Position numbers and translations under genes: made by a program. Positions 1 to 6,784 of a DNA stretch of 29,491 nucleotides are shown in pieces (position 1 is the first letter of the stretch; each line of letters opens with the position of its first letter). Source of the stretch: JANWHF01 sp036276235. GTDB taxonomy: Bacteria > Planctomycetota > Phycisphaerae > Tepidisphaerales > Tepidisphaeraceae. The DNA lies in the NCBI GenBank assembly GCA_036276235.1, contig DATBDZ010000423.1, positions 1 through 29,491 of the forward strand, in the 5' to 3' direction. Under the pieces are notes generated by a model. It did no database searches and had not been told where the DNA came from. It was given only the letters and a program-made list of their open reading frames with translations.

Positions 1-2
1 TT

Positions 3-200
3 GGAACGCTGCACATCGATGGCCAAAAGTTCCGAGTGATTTCTGAAAAGGAGTACAAGTCATTGCGCGCGGCGATGCGGGCGCAACAGCGGGAAGCCCA
101 GCAAGACGCCCGTGATCTCGCAACCGCGCGGCGGCGCCTGAAAGACCCTAAGCGCAAGACAATTCCGTTGTCACATCTCAAGGCCGAGCTGGGGCTTTGA
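3..200 (+). CDS. C-terminal end of an antitoxin-like small protein (5'-truncated)
   Basis: An open frame runs in from the left edge and stops at TGA 198-200; the start lies outside the window. The 65 visible residues read GTLHIDGQKFRVISEKEY, then a charged helix rich in Arg, Gln and Ala, and end in PLSHLKAELGL. A short beta segment with an 'I-x-E-x-E-Y' helix start and a Pro-Leu-...-Leu-Gly-Leu end resembles Phd/YefM-type or related antitoxin-like proteins that are common in planctomycetes. This is an impression of overall pattern, not a clear domain match. No toxin gene follows: the next 280 nt are a repeat region and the next gene is on the other strand. If a partner exists it must lie to the left of the window. 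Confidence 0.55.
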   Translation, partial: GTLHIDGQKFRVISEKEYKSLRAAMRAQQREAQQDARDLATARRRLKDPKRKTIPLSHLKAELGL

Positions 201-281
201 ACATGCGTCCCCGACCTCACCCCTCCAGAAACCTCCTCAGCCTCTCCATCAGTTTCCCCATCGGTTTACCGCTCTTTAGTT

Positions 282-361
282 TTCTTTGCGCTCTTTGTCT
301 CTTTGCGTCTTTGCGCAATTCGAATTGCGCAAAGAAGCAAAGAGACAAAGAGCGCAAAGAA
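282..361. repeat. 80-bp near-perfect inverted repeat built of CTTTGCG words
   Basis: Two 40-nt arms meet at the centre 321/322 (GCGCAATTCGAATTGCGC) with one mismatch and no loop. Each arm is made of the words CTTTGCG and CTCTTTG. Weaker pairing (ATCGGTTT at 260-267 with GAACCGAT at 369-376) extends the hairpin outward. No T-tract follows, so it is not a standard terminator. The gap 201-484 holds nothing else that I can recognise. Confidence 0.9.
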
Positions 362-484
362 GAGCAATGAACCGATAAACGCTTTAATCCCTCGCGGCTA
401 AGCGGGGGAGGAGCTGCATTCTTCGTTTACTTCGATATCCGATCTGTGGCAATGCAGCGGGAATTCAACGCTGGAACTGACAAA

Positions 485-1003
485 CTAATGCCCCGAGAAA
501 TAGTGGATGATCTGGTAAAGCCCGACAGCCAGGACGGCGATTCCAGCCAACTGCTTGAAGTATCGCAGCGCGACGCGCGCGACCACGAACGCCGCCGCGA
601 AGGCGCCGGCGAGGGCGACGTCGCTTTTGACGCTGTGCGCGCCGGCATAGACCGCGCCGATCAGGCCCGCGATGACGGCCAGGGCATTTGCCATCGTTTG
701 CGGCGACAGGCCACTGCCGGAGGCTCGTGGGCGTGAGTGCGTTTGCCGGGGGGAAGTTTGCGGCGAGGACGTATCCGGAACTGAGCTGCCGCGCGCGGGA
801 GTCGAGATGGGAACCTGATACGTGCGCGGCTGGGAGTTCATGCTGGCGAGTTTTTTCTCGGCAGCCACTTGTCTGGCGTAGTTCTGCCCGCCGTACGTGT
901 GGACCGAGCTTCCGCCCCGGTCCACGATGTACCTGTCCCGTGCAACGCGATCCTGATAGGCTCGGGTGCCATAGATATTGGGATTCTTGTCAGGGTCGCG
1001 CAT
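485..1003 (-). CDS. Hypothetical membrane protein with a disordered N-terminus
   Basis: 172 residues. The first ~100 are polar and rich in Arg, Ser, Pro and Gln (it begins MRDPDKNPNIYGTRAYQDR), with no signal peptide. Residues ~100-170 hold about three hydrophobic helices separated by short loops (ANALAVIAGLIGAVYAG, ALAGAFAAAFVVARVAL, LAGIAVLAVGLYQIIHYF). This suggests a cytoplasmic tail of about 100 residues attached to a small membrane domain. The start at 1003 is supported by a GAGGA ribosome-binding site about 5 nt upstream. I recognise no family. It faces a long intergenic region and shares no operon with its neighbours. Confidence 0.75.
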   Translation of the reverse strand: MRDPDKNPNIYGTRAYQDRVARDRYIVDRGGSSVHTYGGQNYARQVAAEKKLASMNSQPRTYQVPISTPARGSSVPDTSSPQTSPRQTHSRPRASGSGLSPQTMANALAVIAGLIGAVYAGAHSVKSDVALAGAFAAAFVVARVALRYFKQLAGIAVLAVGLYQIIHYFSGH

Positions 1004-1479
1004 GGGTTCCTCGGTTTCGTGCGGCTAACTCTTCAAATGCCAGCCGGTCATGCCTGCGGCCGATGCGCTGGCTTTACTGAGGGGAATCATCGTCGGCGTC
1101 GCCGGCGCCGGCCATTACACTTCATCTGAGGTTTTATAGGGTGGCAATGCCCTTTGTGTTGCGGCGAAATCGGAATTCGCCGGCGCTGCAACAACAGGTA
1201 ACCGGAGCCAGGCGCTATCAGCACTGACGACGTCTGCGCCTCTCCTGATCTGACGCACCTGGACGCGCCTTGCAAGCAAGGCGGCTAAACGAGGCGGACG
1301 CTCCGCGACGAAGCGATCAAACCATTTGCGTCATGAGGAGAACCGTTACCTCCTTCCGCCGCGCCGCGTCATTATCGTTTAGCTGCTCTGCTTGCAGTGC
1401 GCGTCCGAGCCGGTCAAGTTTGCGAAGGCCGGCCGAATTTCATCCTCGTTTCATCTGGCGCGCGTACGCTTTGGATATT
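1004..1479. other. Intergenic region between divergent genes, no gene recognised
   Basis: The 476 nt separate a minus-strand gene from a plus-strand gene. The region includes a GC-rich self-complementary run near 1095-1112 (GTCGCCGGCGCCGGCC). The plus-strand frame of the next gene is open back to 1270, but that stretch encodes Arg/Ser-rich sequence without a ribosome-binding site. I take it as upstream DNA and not part of the protein. Promoters for both neighbours presumably lie here, but I see no convincing -35/-10 pair. Confidence 0.5.
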
Positions 1480-2622
1480 ATGAAAAACCAACCGCAAAAA
1501 TCTTTCCTGCCGCTCTTTGCGGCTCTCGGTCTTTTTCTGGGTTTGGTGCAGATCAGCCTTGCCGCAGATGCCCCGGCCAAGCCTTACAAGATTATTGCTA
1601 CCACGCAGATTCCTGCCGCTGGGGGAATTGATTATGTGACGGCGGACAGCCTCAATCGGCGCGTTTATGTCGCCTGCGGGAATGCGGTCAGTGTGTTTGA
1701 TCTGGATACCTACAAGCTGGCGGGCACGCTGGCCAACGCATCGGGGCATGGCGTTGCGATCGATCCGGAAAACCACACCGGCCTCGTGTCCGGCAGCAAC
1801 GCGGTCTTCTTTAACACCAAGACGCTCGAAGCGATCAAGACTATTCCGGCCCAAGGCGCCGACGGCTATATCTTCGATGCGCCGACGCATCACTTTTTCA
1901 TTCTGAGCCATCGCGCACCCAATCTGCTGGTGGTGGATTCCAAGGATGGTTCGATTGTCGATAAGGTGGAGGCGATCGGGCCCAACGGCGCGAATGCCGC
2001 CGTTGAGCAAGGCGCGACCGACAATGAAGGACATCTGTATTTTGATGTGGCTAACGCGCACCACATTGCCGTGGTGGATGCCAAGACGCTGAAGGTGACC
2101 GGGCATTTTGATCTGGGTGAAAAGGGCAACGGGCCGGCGGGCCTGGCGATTGATGCCAAGAACCACATTCTTTTCGCGATGTGCCGCGGCGGGCAGGGCG
2201 GCACGCCGACTTGTGTGATCCTCAGCGCTGTCGATGGCAAGATCATCACGACGCTGCCGCTGGCCGGCAGCAGCGATGGCGCGACGTTCAATCCCAATAC
2301 GATGGAAGCCTTCAGTTCGCACGGGAACGGCACGCTGAGCGTCATCAAGGAAAACAGCCCAACGGATTTCGTGATCGAAGAAACCGTACAAACCAAAGCC
2401 GGCGGCAAAACCTGCACGCTGGACAGCAAGCTCGATCACGTGATCGTAATCACCCGCGAAGCCGCGCCGGGAGCTGCAGGAGCCGCGCCAACTTCAGCAC
2501 CGGCTGTTGCCCGAGGTGATGCGGCGCCTGCCGCGCAAGGCGCTGGTGGAGGTGGAGGTCGCCGGGGTGGCCGCGGGGGTGGTGGACCGCAACTTCTGGA
2601 TGTGATGTTTATTGGGAGATAG
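1480..2622 (+). CDS. Secreted YncE/YVTN-type beta-propeller protein with a Gly/Arg-rich tail
   Basis: About 380 residues from the ATG at 1480, chosen because it starts a typical signal peptide (MKNQPQKSF, hydrophobic core LPLFAALGLFLGLVQI, cleavage after SLAADA). The mature part is a chain of propeller blades: IDYVTADSLNRRVYVACG, VSVFDLDTYKLAGTL, GHGVAIDPENHTGLVSG, IAVVDAKTLKVTGHFDLG, GLAIDAKNHILFAMC. 'DYV..D...RRVYVA' followed by 'VFD..T.K' is the hallmark of YncE-like proteins, extracytoplasmic propellers of mostly unknown role. The last ~50 residues are low complexity (Ala/Pro, then GGGGGRRGGRGGGG) and end LLDVMFIGR. No strong ribosome-binding site is visible. A strong terminator follows 17 nt after the stop, so it is a single-gene unit. 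Confidence 0.8.
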   Translation: MKNQPQKSFLPLFAALGLFLGLVQISLAADAPAKPYKIIATTQIPAAGGIDYVTADSLNRRVYVACGNAVSVFDLDTYKLAGTLANASGHGVAIDPENHTGLVSGSNAVFFNTKTLEAIKTIPAQGADGYIFDAPTHHFFILSHRAPNLLVVDSKDGSIVDKVEAIGPNGANAAVEQGATDNEGHLYFDVANAHHIAVVDAKTLKVTGHFDLGEKGNGPAGLAIDAKNHILFAMCRGGQGGTPTCVILSAVDGKIITTLPLAGSSDGATFNPNTMEAFSSHGNGTLSVIKENSPTDFVIEETVQTKAGGKTCTLDSKLDHVIVITREAAPGAAGAAPTSAPAVARGDAAPAAQGAGGGGGRRGGRGGGGPQLLDVMFIGR

Positions 2623-2639
2623 ATCTCGTACATTCGAAA

Positions 2640-2675
2640 CGCGCCGCGCTGCGAACAGCGCGGCGCGTTTTTTTT
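2640..2675 (+). terminator. Intrinsic terminator of the beta-propeller gene
   Basis: A perfect 12-bp GC-rich stem (2640-2651 with 2656-2667) closes a CGAA tetraloop and is followed by eight T residues. It sits 17 nt after the stop codon of the plus-strand gene, a textbook rho-independent terminator. Confidence 0.95.
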
Positions 2676-2704
2676 GCGCTGGACTAAACCCAAGAGATTC
2701 TCGC

Positions 2705-3301
2705 CTACTTGATCATATGAAAGCATGGATGCGCCAACCATGCTCGCATAAATGTGGCATCAGCAAGATTGCTCGCCCACTGCCGGCCTGACACTGTCGT
2801 GTAGAGCCAAACGACAAGTCGGCCGGGCAAACCGCTCACCATTTCCTCATGGAGGGCGCGCACGTCATCCCACGATAGCCCGCCGGGATGAGCGTCGTAC
2901 AGTTCGAGTGGTATCGAAGGAAGTAACGGCCCGTTGAAATCGACGATTCCCTGGAATTTGTCCGCGAAATAAATGCAAAACTCGCCCAGAATTTGGTGCG
3001 CTTCCGGTCCATTGATATCGGATGACAGCCCAATCGATTCGGCGGGCCTGAATCCGAATTCGCGAAAGATCGTTTCGTCGATCGTTCCCGGAGTCGGCCG
3101 CCGGCGCATGTCGATATCAAGCGGCACGGGCCGACCGATATAGCGGCCCCCAATCGGAGCTGTGGTTGGAATGTAAAGATAGTGATCCCGCGCGGCATCA
3201 ACGCGATTGGTCGCCAATTCTGCACACAAGAGGGTGATCTCCGCCAACTCCTGCTCGGAGAGTGGTCGAGGCAGGAGCACACCGGCAATAGGACCCGCCA
3301 T
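2705..3301 (-). CDS. Hypothetical cytoplasmic protein, possibly DUF6368-like
   Basis: 198 residues, starting MAGPIAGVLLPRPLSEQELAE, with no signal peptide or membrane segment. The protein is mixed alpha/beta with a central GRYIGRPVPLDIDMR stretch and an aromatic C-terminal half (SWDDVRALHEEM, LVVWLYTTVSGRQWASNLAD). Its start and overall build remind me of the DUF6368 family of small proteins, some of which occur in immunity-type contexts, but this is a weak recollection. The start at 3301 has a GGAG box 7 nt upstream. It converges on the terminated propeller gene and diverges from the membrane protein at 3418. Confidence 0.7.
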   Translation of the reverse strand: MAGPIAGVLLPRPLSEQELAEITLLCAELATNRVDAARDHYLYIPTTAPIGGRYIGRPVPLDIDMRRRPTPGTIDETIFREFGFRPAESIGLSSDINGPEAHQILGEFCIYFADKFQGIVDFNGPLLPSIPLELYDAHPGGLSWDDVRALHEEMVSGLPGRLVVWLYTTVSGRQWASNLADATFMRAWLAHPCFHMIK

Positions 3302-3417
3302 CTTTCAACTCCGCGTAATTACTCACACACGTGATCGTGAAGAATCTTTCGTTGGAAGCGCGATGTCAACGAAATCGGCTATCAACGTCTCCCGGTTTTG
3401 GGCACTACGATCAAACG

Positions 3418-3969
3418 ATGAATGATCGAGCCCCTGCTTCTCGGCCCGGCATCGTCACCGCGCTGGCGATCATCGGCATCGTCGAAGGGATTCTGTGGAT
3501 GCTATGCGGCGGGTTTGGCCTGCTCAGCAATGCGGCCAGCCTTGCGGCGGGTCACAGCGTTTTTGGGCCTGCCGCCAATGAGCCGCCGGCGATGACGATC
3601 GTCGGGGCGGCCGAGTCGGTGCTCTGGCTCATCCTGTCGATCGTGCTGATCTGCGCGAGCGTGGCCGCGCTATCGCTGCGGCCGTGGGCGCGGCGGGTGC
3701 TCATGCCGTGGTCAGCGATCGCCATTTTGTATTTCATCGTTCAATTCACGATCCAAGCGCTGTGGATCGGCCCGCATTCGATTCACGTCATGCAGAATGT
3801 TCGGGGAGGTCATCCCGCCGGCGCAATGGCCCGGCCACTGATGGTGGGTTTTGGCGTGGCGATGCTGATCGCGCTCTGCACCCTGCCGATTTGCTTTCTG
3901 ACGCTTTGGCGAAGTGAAGCGGTGGTTGCCGCGTTTGAGCCGCGTCAGACGCGGGATTTTCTTCCTTGA
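3418..3969 (+). CDS. Hypothetical four-helix membrane protein
   Basis: 183 residues from the ATG at 3418. An upstream in-frame GTG at 3331 adds polar sequence with no ribosome-binding site and is not favoured. Four hydrophobic segments are visible: IVTALAIIGIVEGILWMLCG (~11-30), SVLWLILSIVLICASVAAL (~66-84), SAIAILYFIVQFTIQALWI (~100-118) and MVGFGVAMLIALCTLPICFL (~143-162). The loop between helices 3 and 4 holds HSIHVM and Gly/His residues. Nothing identifies a function. Its end lies about 20 nt from the end of the HNH remnant on the opposite strand, so the two units converge without a visible terminator. Confidence 0.72.
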   Translation: MNDRAPASRPGIVTALAIIGIVEGILWMLCGGFGLLSNAASLAAGHSVFGPAANEPPAMTIVGAAESVLWLILSIVLICASVAALSLRPWARRVLMPWSAIAILYFIVQFTIQALWIGPHSIHVMQNVRGGHPAGAMARPLMVGFGVAMLIALCTLPICFLTLWRSEAVVAAFEPRQTRDFLP

Positions 3970-3988
3970 CGAGTTTTCTTATTCGGCT

Positions 3989-4392
3989 TCAATCGAGCGA
4001 TAAGATCCCTTCCAAAATGAGGCTCTCTCTCAGACGGACTCGTTCGATGGAATTCATTTTGAGAAGCGCGATGCTCGTGCGGCCTGCAGGCGAAACGCCA
4101 ACGAGAACAGGTCCATTCCAACTGAAATGCTCCTGCCAAACATCGCGGCGCGGATTGAACAGCAGAACGACAACACCGGAAGGACGGTCGATTCCAGTGA
4201 GGTCAGTTCCCTTGTGGAGGTTACAGCGAATGCAACTCAAAGCGAGGTTCTCCGCATTATCGGGCCTCCATGCTTTCGCGCAATGATGTGGTCAATTGAG
4301 AACCGTTGGTCGTGGCCGCGCTCCGGCAAATAGCAATACTCGCAACGATATTTTGCTCGATGGCGGATGAATTGGCTTGGATCTTCAGCCAT
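3989..4392 (-). pseudogene. HNH endonuclease gene broken by a one-base frameshift
   Basis: Reading minus from ATG 4392 gives MAEDPSQFIRHRAKYRCEYC, then LPERGHDQRFSIDHIIARKH and GGP; the frame then shifts and soon stops. The other frame continues directly with DNAENLALSCIRCNLHKGTD, NPRRDVWQEHFSWNGPVLVG and ends GILSLD at 3989. Joined, the two parts give a complete HNH nuclease of about 134 residues: CxxC zinc pair (CEYC), catalytic DH (SIDH), Asn (NAEN) and a second CxxC (CIRC). One base is missing in the Pro codon near 4262-4264. Its start lies 6 nt after the stop of the 90-residue gene upstream, so both share a transcript. It is either a recent pseudogene or a sequencing error, since all motifs remain intact. 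Confidence 0.82.
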
Positions 4393-4398
4393 CGCGAA

Positions 4399-4671
4399 TC
4401 ATGCGGCCGGCGTCCGCCTGTGCAGCGAGAGGCGGGCCTTTGATTTCATGAGTGAAAAAATGTCACCAACGAGAACGTAACTTTCCAACTCGTCTCGCTC
4501 GTCTGGCGTGAGCGAACCTTCATTCGATTTGCGCGCAAGGTCCGCGATTCGCGCCTGATCGGCCTCGGAGAATCCGAAGCGCAATAGCGCCTGCGCCGCT
4601 TCGGGCGTGAGCGTCGGATTCCCAGGATCAATAATGCGGCTAAAGATGTCTGCAGGCGTGACCGTTGCCAT
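4399..4671 (-). CDS. Small acidic protein paired with the HNH endonuclease
   Basis: 90 residues beginning MATVTPADIFSRIIDPGNPT, then LTPEAAQALLRFGFSEADQ, SLTPDERDELESYVLVGD and a basic end (KSKARLSLHRRTPAA). It is helical and soluble. I recall the same layout, a ~90-residue protein with '...LT..E..ELE.Y..V...L...K.KAR.SL' directly before an HNH nuclease gene, in cyanobacteria and other bacteria; no function is established that I know of. A regulatory or antitoxin-like role toward the nuclease is only an inference. The start lacks a Shine-Dalgarno box but has a promoter placed for leaderless transcription. Confidence 0.82.
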   Translation of the reverse strand: MATVTPADIFSRIIDPGNPTLTPEAAQALLRFGFSEADQARIADLARKSNEGSLTPDERDELESYVLVGDIFSLMKSKARLSLHRRTPAA

Positions 4672-4677
4672 TGCTTA

Positions 4678-4683
4678 ATTATA
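4678..4683 (-). promoter_or_regulatory. Consensus -10 box placed for leaderless transcription
   Basis: On the minus strand TATAAT is followed by TAAGCA and then by the ATG of the 90-residue gene at 4671. With the usual 6-7 nt from -10 to the start site, transcription would begin on or next to the A of the ATG, giving an mRNA without leader. No purine-rich ribosome-binding site precedes the gene, which fits. No good -35 box is seen at 16-18 nt. Confidence 0.5.
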
Positions 4684-4851
4684 TCAAGTTGTGTTGCCAA
4701 CGACTATAGCGTCCAACAAGACCCGAAACGTATCGTTTGAAGAAGCGAACAGGGTTCTGCTCCAAGGACTGGCGCCGCGCAAGCGAAAATTGCTCATGGC
4801 GGAAAAATGCTTTTCCCGCGACCATCTCACAGGTTAGAATACCACCGTAGT

Positions 4852-4893
4852 GCTTCGGGCAAAGGGCAGATTGCTTCGGGCAAAGGGCAGATT
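4852..4893 (+). repeat. Direct tandem duplication of 21 nt ending at a start codon
   Basis: Two identical 21-nt units (4852-4872 and 4873-4893, each starting GCTTCGGGCAAAGGG) lie directly before the ATG at 4894. Each unit contains AAAGGG, the only ribosome-binding-like purine run near the start, so the duplication doubles the candidate initiation site. Confidence 0.9.
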
Positions 4894-6696
4894 ATGCGGC
4901 ATCACTCTCTCAGTTTTTGTGCGGCGTCGTTGATCCTTTTAACAACCATTTTGGCTCACGGCGAAGTAAAAGTTCAGCAACAACCGCTCGGTCCGGACGG
5001 CGAATCCCTTGGCTGCTCGATCAGCCCCCGCGGGAATCATGTTGCGCTGTTTGCCGCCAAAGGGAGCCGATATGTTGTTTATCTGGATGGCGTTGAAGGG
5101 CCGCGCATTGAGGCGTTGCTGACCAGCGCCGGCGGTAGTGGGAGTTTCATGACGCCCTCCGCCTGGGGCGGGAAGGTGCCGGTCATCTTTTCCGATGATG
5201 GTGCGCACTCGGCTTATATGGGGAAGGTCGGCAATGACTTCATTGTCGTTGTCGATGGGAAGGAAGTTTCTCGTGCGCCGATGAGCTCTTCTTTTGATCT
5301 GCTCCCGCCTACTTTTACCGCGGGCGCCAAGCATTTTCTTTATGGCGTCGGCGATGGACAGGGTTTCCAGATTGTTGCGGATGGCAAAACCGGCCCGGCG
5401 CTGCATCAGACTCCCAAGGTCGTCTTCAGCCCCGATGGCGCGCACTATGCCTATGTCAGCAATGCAGATCCCAAAGCGCGATGGGCGGTCGTCGATGGGC
5501 GGCAGGTTAATTGGTTTGGCGATTCGCTCGAATACACCGGCCGCAACGCGCTGCTTAGCAAGATCGCGACTGACGATGCCGTCACGCTGGTCCTCAACGG
5601 CAAGCCGGAGATCAAGGCGGCACGCCTGGAGCCGATGTGGATGTCGCGCGACGGCATCGAGATCGCCATCGTCATCACGCCAAAGCCAGGCGAGCCGAGC
5701 TTCCTCACGGTGAACGGCAAGATTATCCCGGAGACGAAGGGATTGACTGTCGAGAACGTCTACTTCAGCCCCAACGGAAAGCGCTGGGCGGCGCTGTGTG
5801 TCACCAAGACCAGTTCGCGTTTCATGATCGTCGATGGGAAGAAGCAAGATGACTACACCGCCATCACGGCGGCTTCGGTTGTAGCGAATGCGAACCATTG
5901 GAGATTCGTCACTGGAAAGGCCGCCGAGCCCGATCCGCTCACCGACGGCGGCGTACCCGGGTTTACCGCCGACTCCAGCAAGTTTGTGTATGTGGCCAGT
6001 TCCGGCGGCGGGCGGCAATTCCTGATCATCGAAGGAGAGGAATCCAACGCCTACCAAGGTATGCTCGCGCTGCAGCCGGTCTTGAGTGACACGGGCAATC
6101 ATGTCGCCGTCGTTGGTGTCGCAGCCAATGGTAATCAGCAGGTGTTCGTGGATGGCAAAACCACCGATTACGGCCCTTACATGTCGGGTGGGCGGATCGA
6201 TCGGTTGGGTTTCAGCCCCAGCGGCGCGCATTACGCGTTTGTTCAAAACAATGGCACGCTGCTCGTCGATGGTGTCATCCAACCGGGCGCGATCAACGGC
6301 GAATTTGCCTTCAGCCCGGACGACAAGCACATTGGTTACCAAGCCACCGCATCGGGGCACACATGTTACGTGATGGACGGGAAAATCATCTGCGACATCA
6401 ACGCCGTCGTACAGCGTGCGTTCTTCAGCCCCGACAACCAGCATTTCTTTCTGCTCACGCGCAGCAATGTTCCCTTCCGGCAGGACGGGTTGACGCTCTA
6501 TGTTGACGGCAAGCCGGTGACACATTTCCTGGACAGCGGGGTCGGATCGATGACCGATTTCAGCTTCGAATTCGCCGCGGGGAATGTGCTGACGTTCATT
6601 GCGCGAACGGAAGAGAAGCTGCGAAGATTTGTGATTACGCCGTCGGCGGATGCGAATGTAAGCGCGATGCTCGCCGCGGCGCCGGCTGCGAAGTGA
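4894..6696 (+). CDS. Secreted WD40/TolB-like beta-propeller protein
   Basis: 600 residues from the ATG at 4894, which begins a signal peptide (MRHHSLSFCAASLILLTTIL, cleavage near AHGEV). An upstream in-frame start at 4807 would read through the 21-nt duplication and is not favoured. The mature protein is made of about nine repeats of the form '[FI]SPDGxHxAYV' followed by 'VVDGK': ISPRGNHVALF, FSDDGAHSAYM, FSPDGAHYAYV, FSPNGKRWAAL, LSDTGNHVAVV, FSPSGAHYAFV, FSPDDKHIGYQ, FSPDNQHFFLL. These resemble PD40/WD40-like blades of periplasmic propellers. There is no catalytic domain, so a binding or scaffold role outside the cytoplasm is likely but unproven. It is a single gene with a palindrome directly downstream. 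Confidence 0.82.
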   Translation: MRHHSLSFCAASLILLTTILAHGEVKVQQQPLGPDGESLGCSISPRGNHVALFAAKGSRYVVYLDGVEGPRIEALLTSAGGSGSFMTPSAWGGKVPVIFSDDGAHSAYMGKVGNDFIVVVDGKEVSRAPMSSSFDLLPPTFTAGAKHFLYGVGDGQGFQIVADGKTGPALHQTPKVVFSPDGAHYAYVSNADPKARWAVVDGRQVNWFGDSLEYTGRNALLSKIATDDAVTLVLNGKPEIKAARLEPMWMSRDGIEIAIVITPKPGEPSFLTVNGKIIPETKGLTVENVYFSPNGKRWAALCVTKTSSRFMIVDGKKQDDYTAITAASVVANANHWRFVTGKAAEPDPLTDGGVPGFTADSSKFVYVASSGGGRQFLIIEGEESNAYQGMLALQPVLSDTGNHVAVVGVAANGNQQVFVDGKTTDYGPYMSGGRIDRLGFSPSGAHYAFVQNNGTLLVDGVIQPGAINGEFAFSPDDKHIGYQATASGHTCYVMDGKIICDINAVVQRAFFSPDNQHFFLLTRSNVPFRQDGLTLYVDGKPVTHFLDSGVGSMTDFSFEFAAGNVLTFIARTEEKLRRFVITPSADANVSAMLAAAPAAK

Positions 6697-6710
6697 TGGC
6701 CTGACCTGGT

Positions 6711-6767
6711 AGGGTAGGCGTACCCGCCCACCGCGAGCGGCGAACGGTGGGCGAGTACGCCCACCCT
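6711..6767. repeat. Palindromic repeat, GTAGGGTGGGCGTA family, copy 1
   Basis: Arms of 22 nt (6711-6732 and 6746-6767) pair with two mismatches around a 13-nt loop. It lies between two convergent genes, 14 nt after one stop and 17 nt from the other, and may end transcription from both sides. The same sequence recurs at 13115-13175. Confidence 0.92.
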
Positions 6768-6784
6768 GCAAAAGAGGGAGAAAA

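Noticed and set aside
1270..1479. 70-residue N-terminal extension of the YncE-like protein
   Set aside because: Arg/Ser-rich sequence before a complete signal peptide and no ribosome-binding site; the ATG at 1480 is the better start.
1414..2439. 341-residue minus-strand open frame opposite the YncE-like gene
   Set aside because: No recognisable domain or signal; the plus strand carries the signal peptide, propeller repeats and a terminator.
4446..4700. Alternative 84-residue minus-strand frame overlapping the small HNH partner
   Set aside because: Arg/Ser-rich and motif-free; the 90-residue frame has a recognisable family pattern and its stop lies 6 nt from the HNH start.
4939..6771. 610-residue minus-strand open frame
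   Set aside because: It mirrors the propeller gene, has Arg/Asp-rich composition without motifs, and runs across the downstream palindrome.
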